Below are positions 1 through 8,501 of a DNA stretch of 64,000 nucleotides, piece by piece (the first letter of the stretch is position 1; each line of letters opens with the position of its first letter). Origin of the DNA: Brevibacillus centrosporus (GTDB lineage Bacteria > Bacillota > Bacilli > Brevibacillales > Brevibacillaceae); contig NZ_RHHP01000008.1 in NCBI RefSeq assembly GCF_003710815.1, positions 62,001 through 126,000 of the forward strand, read 5' to 3'. The translations under genes and the position numbers were made by a program. Under the pieces are notes generated by a model. That model saw only the letters and a list, made by a program, of their open reading frames with translations. It searched no databases and was not told the origin of the DNA.

Positions 1-141
1 GACTTCACCTCCTGATCTTGCAGCTTCTTGTATAAACATAAGCATTCCCTTGTGAAGCTCATCCGGGATTTGCGCATAGTTATTAGGCCATTTCTGTAAC
101 CCGACGATAATGTAATAAAGCATATTTTGAATTTTATTCAA
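1..141 (-). CDS. Partial unknown protein, N-terminus only
   Basis: An open frame runs leftward off the window edge from a TTG codon at 141, giving 47 residues that begin MNKIQNMLYYIIVGLQKWPN. A GAGGAG ribosome binding site lies about 8 bases upstream of the TTG, which supports this start. The fragment has a short hydrophobic stretch (residues 7-15) followed by a polar helix. I do not recognise the family, and the rest of the gene lies outside the window. Confidence 0.55.
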   Translation of the reverse strand, partial: MNKIQNMLYYIIVGLQKWPNNYAQIPDELHKGMLMFIQEAARSGGEV

Positions 142-189
142 TGGGCCACACTCCTCGAAAGTACTTAACAATAATTGTGACTTAACCTA

Positions 190-309
190 TTGACGCTAGT
201 TTGTCACCGAACATATGTTCCGCGCACGGAAGTATATGTCCATGTTTTATCAAAAGCAGATAAAGAAGCTGCGAAAAAGATTGACCAACTTATTGCCTTT
301 TCTAATTAA
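190..309 (+). other. Short coding-like C-terminal fragment
   Basis: This frame ends at the TAA at 307-309 and reads as a helical, lysine- and alanine-rich tail ending KIDQLIAFSN. The only in-frame initiator is a TTG at 190 with no visible ribosome binding site, and the first 15 codons do not look like protein. A strong hairpin follows at once (319-360), as at the end of a real gene. It may be the tail of a truncated gene or a chance frame. Confidence 0.25.
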
Positions 310-318
310 AAGGAAACT

Positions 319-360
319 TAAGAACCCGAATGATTGGATATGCAATCGTTCGGGTTCTTA
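319..360. terminator. Hairpin, probable terminator
   Basis: A 17-bp stem (320-336 with 343-359) has a six-base loop and one G-T mismatch. It follows the TAA at 309. The trailing T-run is short, so termination strength is uncertain. Confidence 0.5.
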
Positions 361-432
361 GTTTACCAATGACTAACAACTATTCTTTTTTACTGAGGAA
401 TTACGCTAAGACAGGCGATTTGTTGTTATATT

Positions 433-742
433 TTAACGCAATTTTTCACCATTCTCACTTATGGCCGCTGTATTAGTCTTACACGCTAAAGTGTTAGAGT
501 CATATTTCCCTTGCTTAAAGACTTGAATCACCTGTATCATTCTGTGCAGACAAAAAATAGTTCTGCTTTTTTCCCCGTCTCAACCGGCATTCTACCGTTG
601 CCGGTCAAAATAAAGTCTTGGTACGGATCCATGATTTTCTCCATTTTTGACTCCATTTTTTCAACCAAAACATTATTTTTGTCATAATAGAGTTTTGGGG
701 CAAAAGCAGGGAAGAGGGCTTGAAGTTATTGGATTTCTCCAT
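433..742 (-). pseudogene. Decayed gene of unknown family
   Basis: A start-like ATG at 742 has a good GGAGGG site upstream, but the protein-like sequence then moves through three frames. The first segment begins MEKSNNFKP. The second contains KMEKIMDPYQDFILTGNGRM and stops at 537-539. The third contains VIQVFKQGKYDSNTL and stops at 433-435. The 537-742 span is 206 bases, so a frameshift is required. I do not recognise the family. The reading depends on hand translation of three short segments. Confidence 0.35.
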
Positions 743-776
743 TTTCCCTCCACTCTCTCCCCAGGCTGAAATCAAA

Positions 777-811
777 TGTTTATTTTGATTTTTGTCAGGT
801 GTTTATTTTGA
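777..811. repeat. 12-bp direct repeat, possible operator
   Basis: TGTTTATTTTGA occurs at 777-788 and again at 800-811. The 23-base centre spacing is about two helical turns, as in sites bound by a dimer. The pair lies just upstream of the decayed gene at 742 and beside the 3' end of rlmCD. No binding protein is identified. Confidence 0.4.
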
Positions 812-822
812 ATGTCAAAGGT

Positions 823-2268
823 TTATTGCTTAGTTACAAATTGTCTTACGAGTAACGCCACCGACTCAACATGCCCCGTATGCGGGAACATATCCACCGG
901 CTGCACTTCCACGACCTCATACATTTCCGCCAGCACCTTCAAATCCCTAGCCAGCGTTGACGGGTTACAGGAAACGTACACGACCTTCTGCGGCTTCATC
1001 TCCAAAATGGTCGTGAGCAGCGCCTCGTCGCAGCCTTTTCTAGGCGGGTCGACCACGATGACATCCGGCTTGATCCCTTTTTCCTTCCACGCTGGAATCA
1101 CGACCTCGGCCGGGCCTGTCTCAAACGTAGCATTCTTCACGCCGTTCAGCTCCGCATTGCGGTTGGCGTCCTCGATCGCTTCCGGCACGATTTCTACGCC
1201 GTAGACGTGCTTGGACTTCTGCGCCAGAAACAGCGAAATGGTCCCGATCCCGCAGTACGCATCGATGACCGTCTCGGTACCAGTCGCTCCTACGTATTCG
1301 AGCGTCTTGTTGTACAAGACCTCGGTTTGCGCCGGGTTCACCTGATAGAACGAGCGCGCCGAGATAGCGAATTTGATAGCGCCGATATAATCGTAGATGA
1401 CATCGCTGCCCCATAGCGTCACGGTCTTCTTCCCGAAAATGACGTTGGTCTTGTCCGGATTGACGTTTTGCACGATGCTGGCCACGCCGGTCACTTGAGT
1501 GCGGATCGCCTCTACCAGCTCTTCCACGCGCGGGATTGTCTCCTCGGTCGTTACGAGCACAACCATGACTTCTCCCGTTTTCACACCAACTTTTACCACG
1601 ACATGGCGCAGCAATCCGCTGTGACGCACTTCGTCGTAGGGCGAAATGTTCAGCGAGGTGGCGATTTTCTTCACAGCAGCTACGGCTTCGTCATTGGCCT
1701 GATGCTGGATCAGGCACTCGTCCATGTCAATGATCGAGTGGGATTTCTCCGCGTAAAAGCCGCCTACGAGCGCGCCGTTTTCCTCGCCGATCGGTACCTG
1801 GGCTTTGTTGCGATAGCGCCATGGATCGGTCATGCCGAGTGTCGGGTGAACGGTGATCGCTCCATCTCCCTCTACGGAAAAGCCGCCAATGCGACGTAGA
1901 TTGTCTTTGACGATCTGCTGCTTGTGACGCAGCTGCTCCTCATAGACGAGATGCTGCAAGGAACAGCCTCCGCAACGGTCGTAGACGGGACAGGGCGGCA
2001 TCGATCTCGCTGTGCTAGCCTCCATGACACTCGCCAGCTTCGCGAATCCGAAATTTTTCTTCACATGATCGACGCGTGCGCGCACTTTCTCTCCCGCAAG
2101 TGCACCGTCTACAAAAAGCGTATATCCTTCAATCCGGCCTACACCGGCTCCTTCGTGATTCAGTCCGGTAATCTCCACTTCCACGGTTTGTCCCACACGC
2201 ACAGGCACATTCAGCTCTGCTTTTGGTGCCTGCTGCGGTCCGCGCCGCTTCTTTGTCATCTTCGCCAC
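823..2268 (-). CDS. rlmCD: 23S rRNA (uracil-5-)-methyltransferase, RlmCD type
   Basis: This 481-residue enzyme should methylate uracils in 23S rRNA with S-adenosylmethionine as donor. An N-terminal TRAM RNA-binding domain (about 22-80) precedes four iron-sulfur ligands, C93, C99, C102 and C185, in the RumA spacing. The SAM site is DAYCGIG (336-342). The DPPRKG motif is at 407-412 and the catalytic cysteine is C434 in SCNPSTLARD. The GTG start at 2268 has AAAGGAG nine bases upstream, better than the ATG three codons later. It follows dgkB as in Bacillus subtilis, where the homologue (YefA) modifies both U747 and U1939; the double specificity is inferred here. Confidence 0.93.
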   Translation of the reverse strand: MAKMTKKRRGPQQAPKAELNVPVRVGQTVEVEITGLNHEGAGVGRIEGYTLFVDGALAGEKVRARVDHVKKNFGFAKLASVMEASTARSMPPCPVYDRCGGCSLQHLVYEEQLRHKQQIVKDNLRRIGGFSVEGDGAITVHPTLGMTDPWRYRNKAQVPIGEENGALVGGFYAEKSHSIIDMDECLIQHQANDEAVAAVKKIATSLNISPYDEVRHSGLLRHVVVKVGVKTGEVMVVLVTTEETIPRVEELVEAIRTQVTGVASIVQNVNPDKTNVIFGKKTVTLWGSDVIYDYIGAIKFAISARSFYQVNPAQTEVLYNKTLEYVGATGTETVIDAYCGIGTISLFLAQKSKHVYGVEIVPEAIEDANRNAELNGVKNATFETGPAEVVIPAWKEKGIKPDVIVVDPPRKGCDEALLTTILEMKPQKVVYVSCNPSTLARDLKVLAEMYEVVEVQPVDMFPHTGHVESVALLVRQFVTKQ

Positions 2269-2322
2269 AGTTTCTTTGCTCCTTTATTCGGCACTTGCCT
2301 GATTCCCATCGGGACAAACGCC

Positions 2323-2345
2323 AGGGATGCGTCGATGGCATCCCT
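2323..2345 (-). promoter_or_regulatory. Hairpin between dgkB and rlmCD
   Basis: An 8-bp perfect stem (AGGGATGC with GCATCCCT) has a seven-base loop and lies in the 107-base gap between the dgkB stop and the rlmCD start. No T-run follows on the coding strand, so it may be a processing or attenuating hairpin rather than a terminator. Confidence 0.4.
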
Positions 2346-2375
2346 GAAGTAGTTGCTATTCATTTTACTATCTTC

Positions 2376-3266
2376 CTACGGCACGAACAACTCGATATGG
2401 CCTGGCAATGCTTCCACCACGCAGGGGAGCTGTCCTCCGAGCTCACCATCCAGGTTGAGCTGCACGGTTTCCGTTCCTGGGGAGGTCGCCTTGATGTAGT
2501 CTGCCTGGAAATATAAAATGTTCGGGTCCTTCAAGTGCTCGCCGCGCACAGCCGACGTCGCCAAACGAATAAATTCGGCGATGTTCATCTTTTTCACTAC
2601 GATGACGTCCAGCTTGCCGTCTGAGAGGTCCGCATCTGGGGCGAGCTTGTCGAAGCCGCCGACAGAATGGCTATTGGCAATGAGGAAAATCATGATCTCT
2701 TCGTCCAAAAGCACTTCTTTGCGGCTTTCCAGACGAACGCGGATCGGGTGCAGGGAGGGCAGCTTTTCCAGCCCTTTGACGTAATACGCCAACTGACCGA
2801 TCATCGTTTTCAGCTTGCTCGGAACCTCGTACGTGAGATTCGTCAGCGAGCCTCCACCTGCGATATTGATAAAATAACGGTTATTGATCCGACCGAGGTC
2901 GATTTTCTTCTTCTTGCCTTTGGAGATAATCTCGCAAGCCCGGCTGATCGATTTGGGTATGCCGACAGCGCGGGCGAGGTCGTTGCTCGTACCACACGGA
3001 ATGATTCCTAAGGACGGACGTGATTTCAGCTCGGCCATCCCGTTTACCACTTCATAGATCGTTCCATCTCCACCTGCAGCGATGATCAGGTCGTATCCCC
3101 TGGCAACAGCACGTGCTGCCGCCTCGGTCGCATCCCCTTCACCCTTCGTTGCATGGCAGGATGTCTCGTATCCGGCGGATTCCATATAATCAAGGATATC
3201 CGGCAATCTCCGACGCACGATCTCCCGGCCGGAGCTCGGATTGTAGATTAATCTGGCTCGTTTCAA
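2376..3266 (-). CDS. dgkB: Diacylglycerol kinase DgkB
   Basis: This soluble lipid kinase of 296 residues phosphorylates diacylglycerol to phosphatidic acid, returning diacylglycerol from lipoteichoic acid synthesis to phospholipid metabolism. The catalytic-domain signature GGDGT is at 65-69 and PCGTSNDLAR at 90-99. The TTG start at 3266 is chosen because AGAGGGG lies just upstream and the protein then begins with the family's usual KRARLIYNPSSG. A longer frame to 3338 lacks a comparable site. It is transcribed toward rlmCD, as in B. subtilis (yerQ). Confidence 0.93.
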   Translation of the reverse strand: MKRARLIYNPSSGREIVRRRLPDILDYMESAGYETSCHATKGEGDATEAAARAVARGYDLIIAAGGDGTIYEVVNGMAELKSRPSLGIIPCGTSNDLARAVGIPKSISRACEIISKGKKKKIDLGRINNRYFINIAGGGSLTNLTYEVPSKLKTMIGQLAYYVKGLEKLPSLHPIRVRLESRKEVLLDEEIMIFLIANSHSVGGFDKLAPDADLSDGKLDVIVVKKMNIAEFIRLATSAVRGEHLKDPNILYFQADYIKATSPGTETVQLNLDGELGGQLPCVVEALPGHIELFVP

Positions 3267-3415
3267 GGCAGATCCCCTCTTCCTTCCCTCGCTCACGGAT
3301 ATTATCGTTTCTCTACCCATCATATCCTGTATAGCCATTTTTGGGAATCGCTATGCTGTCTTGGGCGTGATAAGATAGAAAAAGATGGGAATGAAATGGA
3401 TGGGAGGGGACAGTC

Positions 3416-4387
3416 GTGCAGCAAATCATCGTAGGTGTAGACGTAGGTGGAACCGCGATTAAAATGGCCTTGATTACCCCGGATGGAGAGCTGGTGGCCA
3501 AGACGCAGGAGCCTACTCCCGTCGCACAAGGCGAAGACGGGGTTTTGCAAAAAATCGCAGAGATGGCTGATGCACTTCTCGCGCAGCACGAGTACAGTAA
3601 AGCACAGACCCTTGGAATCGGCGTGGGTGTCCCCGGTCCGATCGACGCAAAAAACGGTATCGTCATGCAAGCTGTCAATCTGCATTGGCGAAAGCCTGTC
3701 CCCCTCCGTGAGAAACTGAAAGCGCTGTCAGGTCTGCCTGTAGCTGTGGAAAATGACGCCAACATGGCTGCTTTGGGCGAGATGTGGCAAGGTGCCGGGC
3801 AAGGTGCGGAAGACCTCGTAGCCATTACGCTCGGAACAGGTGTGGGCGGCGGAATCATCGTCCACGGGAATGTCGTTCACGGCATCAATGGCGTCGGCGG
3901 CGAAATTGGGCATATCACCATGACACCAGGCGGCGGCTCGATCTGCAACTGCGGCAAGACCGGCTGTCTGGAGACCTATACCTCTGCTACTGCCATCATC
4001 CGCGAAGGCAAGCTGGCTGCCACGAACGGCACGAGTCCCGCACTGGCCGCGGCACTGGCACAGCACGGTGAGCTCAAGGCAAAAAACGTTCTCGATGCTG
4101 CCAAAGAGGGCGACACAGCCTCACTTGCCATCGTCGAGCAGGCCACCCTCTACCTTGGTCTAGCCCTGTCCCACCTGGCAATCTTGCTGAATCCCGCCAA
4201 GATCGTCATCGGTGGCGGTGTGGCGGCAGCTGGAGAGTTTCTCTTTTCACGAGTCCGTGAGTCTTTCGCCCGCTTCGTCCCCTTCACATACGTGGTAGAA
4301 TCCACGCAGATTGTAGCCGCCACATTGGGCAACGATGCTGGTGTCTATGGTGCCGGCTGGCTCATCCGCTCCCAAATGACCGAATAA
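3416..4387 (+). CDS. glcK: Glucokinase, ROK family
   Basis: This 323-residue cytosolic kinase phosphorylates glucose with ATP. The phosphate-binding DVGGT lies at 9-13. The catalytic aspartate is in VENDAN (D114). The ROK zinc signature CNCGKTGCLE is at 177-186, with the preceding GEIGH histidine at 166. The GTG start follows GGGAGGGG by six bases. It is a single rightward gene, divergent from dgkB and convergent with the EamA gene. Length and motifs fit GlcK; another hexose specificity within the ROK family cannot be excluded. Confidence 0.88.
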   Translation: MQQIIVGVDVGGTAIKMALITPDGELVAKTQEPTPVAQGEDGVLQKIAEMADALLAQHEYSKAQTLGIGVGVPGPIDAKNGIVMQAVNLHWRKPVPLREKLKALSGLPVAVENDANMAALGEMWQGAGQGAEDLVAITLGTGVGGGIIVHGNVVHGINGVGGEIGHITMTPGGGSICNCGKTGCLETYTSATAIIREGKLAATNGTSPALAAALAQHGELKAKNVLDAAKEGDTASLAIVEQATLYLGLALSHLAILLNPAKIVIGGGVAAAGEFLFSRVRESFARFVPFTYVVESTQIVAATLGNDAGVYGAGWLIRSQMTE

Positions 4388-4407
4388 ACCGCAGCTTCTG
4401 AAAATAT

Positions 4408-4497
4408 AAAAGACGCTCCTGCGATGAACTGCACCCCATTTGTTAGACACATCTAACATTTAGAGGTGCAGTTCACGTTCGCTTGAGCGTCTTTTTT
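4408..4497. terminator. Bidirectional terminator holding an IS-end-like palindrome
   Basis: The outer stem AAAAGACGCTC / GAGCGTCTTTT (4408-4418 and 4485-4495) with T-runs on both strands forms a terminator shared by convergent glcK and the EamA gene. The loop is unusually long because a second palindrome sits inside it: TGAACTGCACC (4425-4435) pairs with 4465-4475, and TGTTAGA (4441-4447) pairs with 4452-4458. That inner half-sequence resembles the terminal repeats of IS3-family elements. Confidence 0.75.
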
Positions 4498-4517
4498 CTG
4501 CCGATGCCTAAGTCTAT

Positions 4518-5426
4518 CTAGGAAACGGCTTCCACTTTTTCTGCTGCTTGTCCCTCCGCTTCTTCCTTCCCCGATACGATGAGAACTGCTCCCCCAAGCA
4601 CGGCCGCGCCTCCCACCAGCTGAAGCCAGGTAAAGGATTCCCCTAACAGCAGGGCCGATGCGACAAAGGTCACGACGGGCTCAAATGTGCTGAGCACCGA
4701 GGCTTTGGTTGAGCTGATCAGCTGCAAGGCCCGGAAGAATGTGCTGATGGCGACCACTGTAGAAAAGACAACGATACCCGCCAAGGCAAACCACCCCTGC
4801 ACGTCAAAGGACAGATCGATCCCGCCATCCTTTTGGGCGACCAAAAACGTGGAGAAGCAGGCAAACAGTGTGATGTAAGCAGAGGTCACATACGGAGACA
4901 ACCCCTTTACCACCCGATTACCGACAATGATGTACACGGAGTAAAAGATCGCCGCGGCCAGCGCGAGGAATACGCCAAGTGGATGAATCTCCCCAAAGGA
5001 AAGCCCCAGTACCATCGCCAGCCCCACAAATGATATGGCCATCGCGATGATCGTTTTTTTGCGCAGCTTCTCCTTCTCTACGAAAAAGCTGAGGATCGCC
5101 ACAAACGCCGGAAACGTATACAACAGCAGGGCTGCCATCGATGTCGGAATATACTGAACCGCAGAGAAAAAGCTGAGCGACTGCATCGTGTACAGAATGC
5201 CGCCCAGAAGAAACAGGCTTAGCAGTTGTTTTTTATTGACGCGTACGGACTCCTTCTTCCAGAGGATCAGGCCGAAGAAAATCGCTGAGGCAAACAAAAA
5301 CCGCAAAAACAGCAAAGTCGAGACCGATACGCCTGCCCCGTAGGCAAATACGGCGAAAATCGTCATGACACCGAAGGCTGCTGCTGACACAAATACCAGA
5401 AGGACACCCAAATAAAGCGGATTCAC
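4518..5426 (-). CDS. EamA/DMT-family transporter
   Basis: This membrane protein of about 302 residues has ten hydrophobic segments arranged as two EamA repeats, typical of drug/metabolite exporters of the inner membrane. The first repeat starts at the N-terminus and the second near the middle (after PLGVFLALAAAIFYS). The GTG at 5426 is preferred over the GTG at 5432 because GGTGA then sits six bases upstream. The substrate cannot be told from sequence. The glutamate/alanine-rich tail is cytoplasmic-like. Confidence 0.8.
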   Translation of the reverse strand: MNPLYLGVLLVFVSAAAFGVMTIFAVFAYGAGVSVSTLLFLRFLFASAIFFGLILWKKESVRVNKKQLLSLFLLGGILYTMQSLSFFSAVQYIPTSMAALLLYTFPAFVAILSFFVEKEKLRKKTIIAMAISFVGLAMVLGLSFGEIHPLGVFLALAAAIFYSVYIIVGNRVVKGLSPYVTSAYITLFACFSTFLVAQKDGGIDLSFDVQGWFALAGIVVFSTVVAISTFFRALQLISSTKASVLSTFEPVVTFVASALLLGESFTWLQLVGGAAVLGGAVLIVSGKEEAEGQAAEKVEAVS

Positions 5427-5475
5427 TCGCACTCACCAGCTTTCAACATTCATACCAGCAACAGGGCAACTCGTT

Positions 5476-6657
5476 TTAATTTTTTACGACGGCTCCCTCC
5501 CTCCGGAATAATCGAGAGCTCCAGGCAATAATGACAACAACGTACAACAAAGAAGTGCCCAGTCCGACCAATCCGTGTACCGGATCGACTCTTCCGTAAA
5601 AGACTTCCTTGCAGAGAGCGACGCCATTGAAGACGGGCAGCACGTAATATAAAAAAGGAATATCCACCGGGTTCAGCGGCATCAGCATGTAGGAGGGCAC
5701 CATCGCTACGAAGATGATTCCGCTCATATACGTCTGCCCTTCCTTAAAAGACTTCGCGATCGTGCTCAGAACCAGCTCCAAACCGGCAAACATCGCGGCA
5801 AGCAAAAGAATGGTCAGCACCAAAACCAACAGGGTGGCAGGCGAAAAAAAGCCTAGGGAAAACCCAGCCCCTTCCGTATCCAACGGTCCAAAGCTCAGCA
5901 CCAGAGACACCGAGACCAAGGAAGCCAGAGCGCTCATCGTACTCATCACCATCACAGCCAGCAGCTTGGCGGTTAAAATATGATTGGCGGCAATCGGGGC
6001 CGTCATCAGCGACTCCAGCGTTCCCCGCTCTTTTTCTCCTGCGACCAGATCATTGGCGGCGGCAACTCCCCCAGAGGCCAGAGAAACAACAAGCATCAAC
6101 GGAATGATACCGGCCAGCATGCCACCGGACAAGCGTTCCTCCGTGGCCACGTTTTGATACGTCGAAGCGATCGGCTCGATGGCCTTTGGAGAAAGCCCCG
6201 CATGCTGCAAGCGTTGGGCTACGATCTCCTGACTATACGCTTTCACCGTCTGCTCGATCACATCCCGCGCGTAGACGGATTTTTGATTGGTGGAGTCGTA
6301 GGCAACCGTCAGCGCCCCTGTTCTCCCCGCAGCAATCGTCTCGTCAAAGCCGGAAGGGATCGTCACAATAGCCCGCAGCATTCCCCCCTGCAGCGCCTGC
6401 TCTGCATTTTCCGGCTGCAGGATCCGTGCACCTGGTATTTTTTCTAGGGCAGCAGTCAGTCCGGATGTTCCATGAATCGCGATCGGTACGTAGGCACGCG
6501 CCTCTTTTTCGACATTGCTATAGGACATTCCCAGCAAAAAGAAAACGAACGGAATAATGACCAGAGGCACCAGAAAGGTTCCCAGCAATGTTTTGCGGTC
6601 GCGAAACAGGTCGAGAAGCTCCTTTTGAAACACCGTCCAGATGACACGTCTGCCCAT
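5476..6657 (-). CDS. ABC-2 type permease, NatB-like
   Basis: This 393-residue membrane subunit of an ABC exporter has one N-terminal transmembrane helix (about 24-44), a large external domain (about 45-185) and five C-terminal helices. That topology is typical of NatB, the B. subtilis sodium-export permease. Its ATG overlaps the stop of the ATPase gene (TGATG at 6655-6659), indicating translational coupling. Sodium as substrate is a family-based guess; related proteins export antibiotics or lipids. Confidence 0.78.
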   Translation of the reverse strand: MGRRVIWTVFQKELLDLFRDRKTLLGTFLVPLVIIPFVFFLLGMSYSNVEKEARAYVPIAIHGTSGLTAALEKIPGARILQPENAEQALQGGMLRAIVTIPSGFDETIAAGRTGALTVAYDSTNQKSVYARDVIEQTVKAYSQEIVAQRLQHAGLSPKAIEPIASTYQNVATEERLSGGMLAGIIPLMLVVSLASGGVAAANDLVAGEKERGTLESLMTAPIAANHILTAKLLAVMVMSTMSALASLVSVSLVLSFGPLDTEGAGFSLGFFSPATLLVLVLTILLLAAMFAGLELVLSTIAKSFKEGQTYMSGIIFVAMVPSYMLMPLNPVDIPFLYYVLPVFNGVALCKEVFYGRVDPVHGLVGLGTSLLYVVVIIAWSSRLFRREGAVVKN

Positions 6658-7385
6658 CAGTTCTCGCTCCCTTCCACCACGGCCATGAAAATATCGTCCA
6701 GGTCATGAATCCCGTACTGCTCCCGCATGCTCTCCAGTGTGCCTGCAAAGCGCATGCTCCCTTTGTGAATCAAAGCCACTCGTTTGCACAGCTTGTTAAT
6801 TTCCCCCATGTTGTGGCTCGAAAACAGAATCGTTTTTCCTTCCTCCTGCATACGGGCGACCATTCTGCGAAAATTGTTGGCGGCCGTAACATCGAGTCCC
6901 GTGGTCGGCTCATCCAGAAGAACTACATCGGGATCGTGTACGAGGGTACGTGCGATCGCCACCTTCTGCTTCATCCCCCGAGAAAAGGAGCCGACCCGCC
7001 TGTCGATGAATTCTTCCATATCCAGCATTCGGCTCAGGCTGTCGATCCTCTCCTGCAGCCTGGCCTGCTCCAGACCGTACAAGCTCCCGAAATACGCGAT
7101 GTTTTCTCTTGCCGTCAACCGATTGTACAGCCCGACATCTCCCCCAAAGAGGATGCCGATCCTGCGCCGTACCTCGACCGGATCCCGCTGGACAGAGAAG
7201 CCGCTGATCTCGATATCTCCTGTAGTAGGCTGCAGAATCGTCGCCATCATGCGCATCGTCGTCGTTTTCCCTGCGCCGTTCTCCCCCAGAAGACCGTATA
7301 CTTCCCCTGCCTCCACACGAAACGACACATCGCGAACGGCAGTAAAATCGCCAAAGCGTTTGCTGACTTGCTTGACTTCAATCAT
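6657..7385 (-). CDS. ABC transporter ATPase, NatA-like
   Basis: This is the 242-residue ATPase partner of the following permease. Walker A GENGAGKT is at 34-41, the signature reads SFSRGMKQKVAIARTL (S-R-G-M in place of LSGGQ, as is common in this subfamily), and Walker B is VVLLDEP. The start at 7385 follows GGAGGAGTGCGG. An open frame extends eight codons further upstream but lacks a better site. It forms a two-gene operon with the permease and carries no fused membrane domain. Confidence 0.83.
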   Translation of the reverse strand: MIEVKQVSKRFGDFTAVRDVSFRVEAGEVYGLLGENGAGKTTTMRMMATILQPTTGDIEISGFSVQRDPVEVRRRIGILFGGDVGLYNRLTARENIAYFGSLYGLEQARLQERIDSLSRMLDMEEFIDRRVGSFSRGMKQKVAIARTLVHDPDVVLLDEPTTGLDVTAANNFRRMVARMQEEGKTILFSSHNMGEINKLCKRVALIHKGSMRFAGTLESMREQYGIHDLDDIFMAVVEGSEN

Positions 7386-7437
7386 CCGCACTCCTCCTTC
7401 CCGATGCATGCGGAAACAGCCCTTGAAGCATTTCTCT

Positions 7438-7898
7438 CTAAAACTTTGCTTTCACGTAAAAAGCAGCACGCTTGCCATTTTCTCCGGTGAAAGTCACCTG
7501 AATGGCGCCCGTTTGCCCAATCAGCAGGCGAGGAATAGCGGCAGAGACCACAAACTTGCGCTGCCTGTCGTCTACTCGCGCCTTTTGGACCGTTCCCGGC
7601 GGCGAAAAGATCTGATCCCCCTGTTGTAAAACGTCATCGAGATCTGCCCTGTGCCGCCGTTTGCTTCCCCATCGAAAAGAATAGTAGGAAAGGACGTGGG
7701 CCCAGCCGAAACCTTGCTAAGCCGAAACAGCGGGTGGCTTAGCTGAAGCTCTGTTCCTTTTTGCCAGTGCTTGAGATAGACATCGTACTCTTGAGTGGCG
7801 AGCTGATGAAAAACCGGGGCGGTAGCTGTTGTTTGGTGTGGGGCAATGAACGGCTCTCCAGTGGCAGCCAGAGAAAGAGACAATAACAGAGAAAGCAT
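7438..7898 (-). pseudogene. Frameshifted small secreted protein
   Basis: The gene opens at the ATG at 7898 (GGAG nine bases upstream) with a signal peptide, MLSLLLSLSLAATG, and reads as a beta-rich domain up to about 7650. It then goes out of frame. A second frame continues to the TAG at 7438-7440 with QQGDQIFSPPGTVQKARV and TGAIQVTFTGENGKRAAFYV. The 461-base span needs one extra base, so a one-base deletion near 7645-7655 fits. The tail resembles a beta-sandwich repeat. It could be a sequencing error; function is unknown. Confidence 0.6.
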
Positions 7899-7967
7899 GC
7901 TGATCAACTCCAATAATTGGATGCCTATAGCATGCCCTACCCCTGCTATGCCGTATGTGAAACTTCT

Positions 7968-8327
7968 TTACGCAATCGAGTGTACGATAATGCCCGGGTA
8001 ACGTTCTTTCCATTTCGCGAGCGAGAAATCCTCAAACAGTGCTAGGAAGTCTTCCGTATTGTTGATGTAGTGTCGTTTTTCCGGAAGGTTCGGATATTTA
8101 TCCGCAAACAAGAGGGCAACCAAATGAGTGACAGGGATCCCCTCCGCCTCTTGATCGTAAATACCGCGTTCAGCCAGGACCTTTACGAAGTAGCGGACAT
8201 AGGTAACGGTCAATGTCGTTTGCTGTCCGTTTTCCTCCCAGGTGGCTATCGAGCGGTCAAACGTCTCTGCAGGAGAGCCTCCTTTGCTCGGTGGAACGTT
8301 TTCGCCCGAAATAGAAATCAGCTTCAT
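7968..8327 (-). CDS. Uncharacterised small protein
   Basis: The 119-residue soluble protein has no signal peptide or membrane segment. A strong GGGGGAAGG site precedes its ATG. The N-terminal half (MKLISISGENVPPSKGG to about 50) is followed by a helical stretch ending WKERYPGIIVHSIA. I do not recognise the family. It is divergent from the sigma-factor gene, and the 174 bases between them must hold both promoters. Confidence 0.7.
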   Translation of the reverse strand: MKLISISGENVPPSKGGSPAETFDRSIATWEENGQQTTLTVTYVRYFVKVLAERGIYDQEAEGIPVTHLVALLFADKYPNLPEKRHYINNTEDFLALFEDFSLAKWKERYPGIIVHSIA

Positions 8328-8501
8328 ATCTGTCCTTCCCCCTCTTCAATCATTCGTGTATGTTCATTATAGGGGAGAGTGGAAAACGTTACAAATAATC
8401 CCTTTCGAGAAGGCTAACAAAATTTTTTCTACTCCTTTGTCAGAAATCCCGCATCGCTTAAGTCTATGTATCAAGTCAACAAATTAGCGAGGAGTTTTAC
8501 G

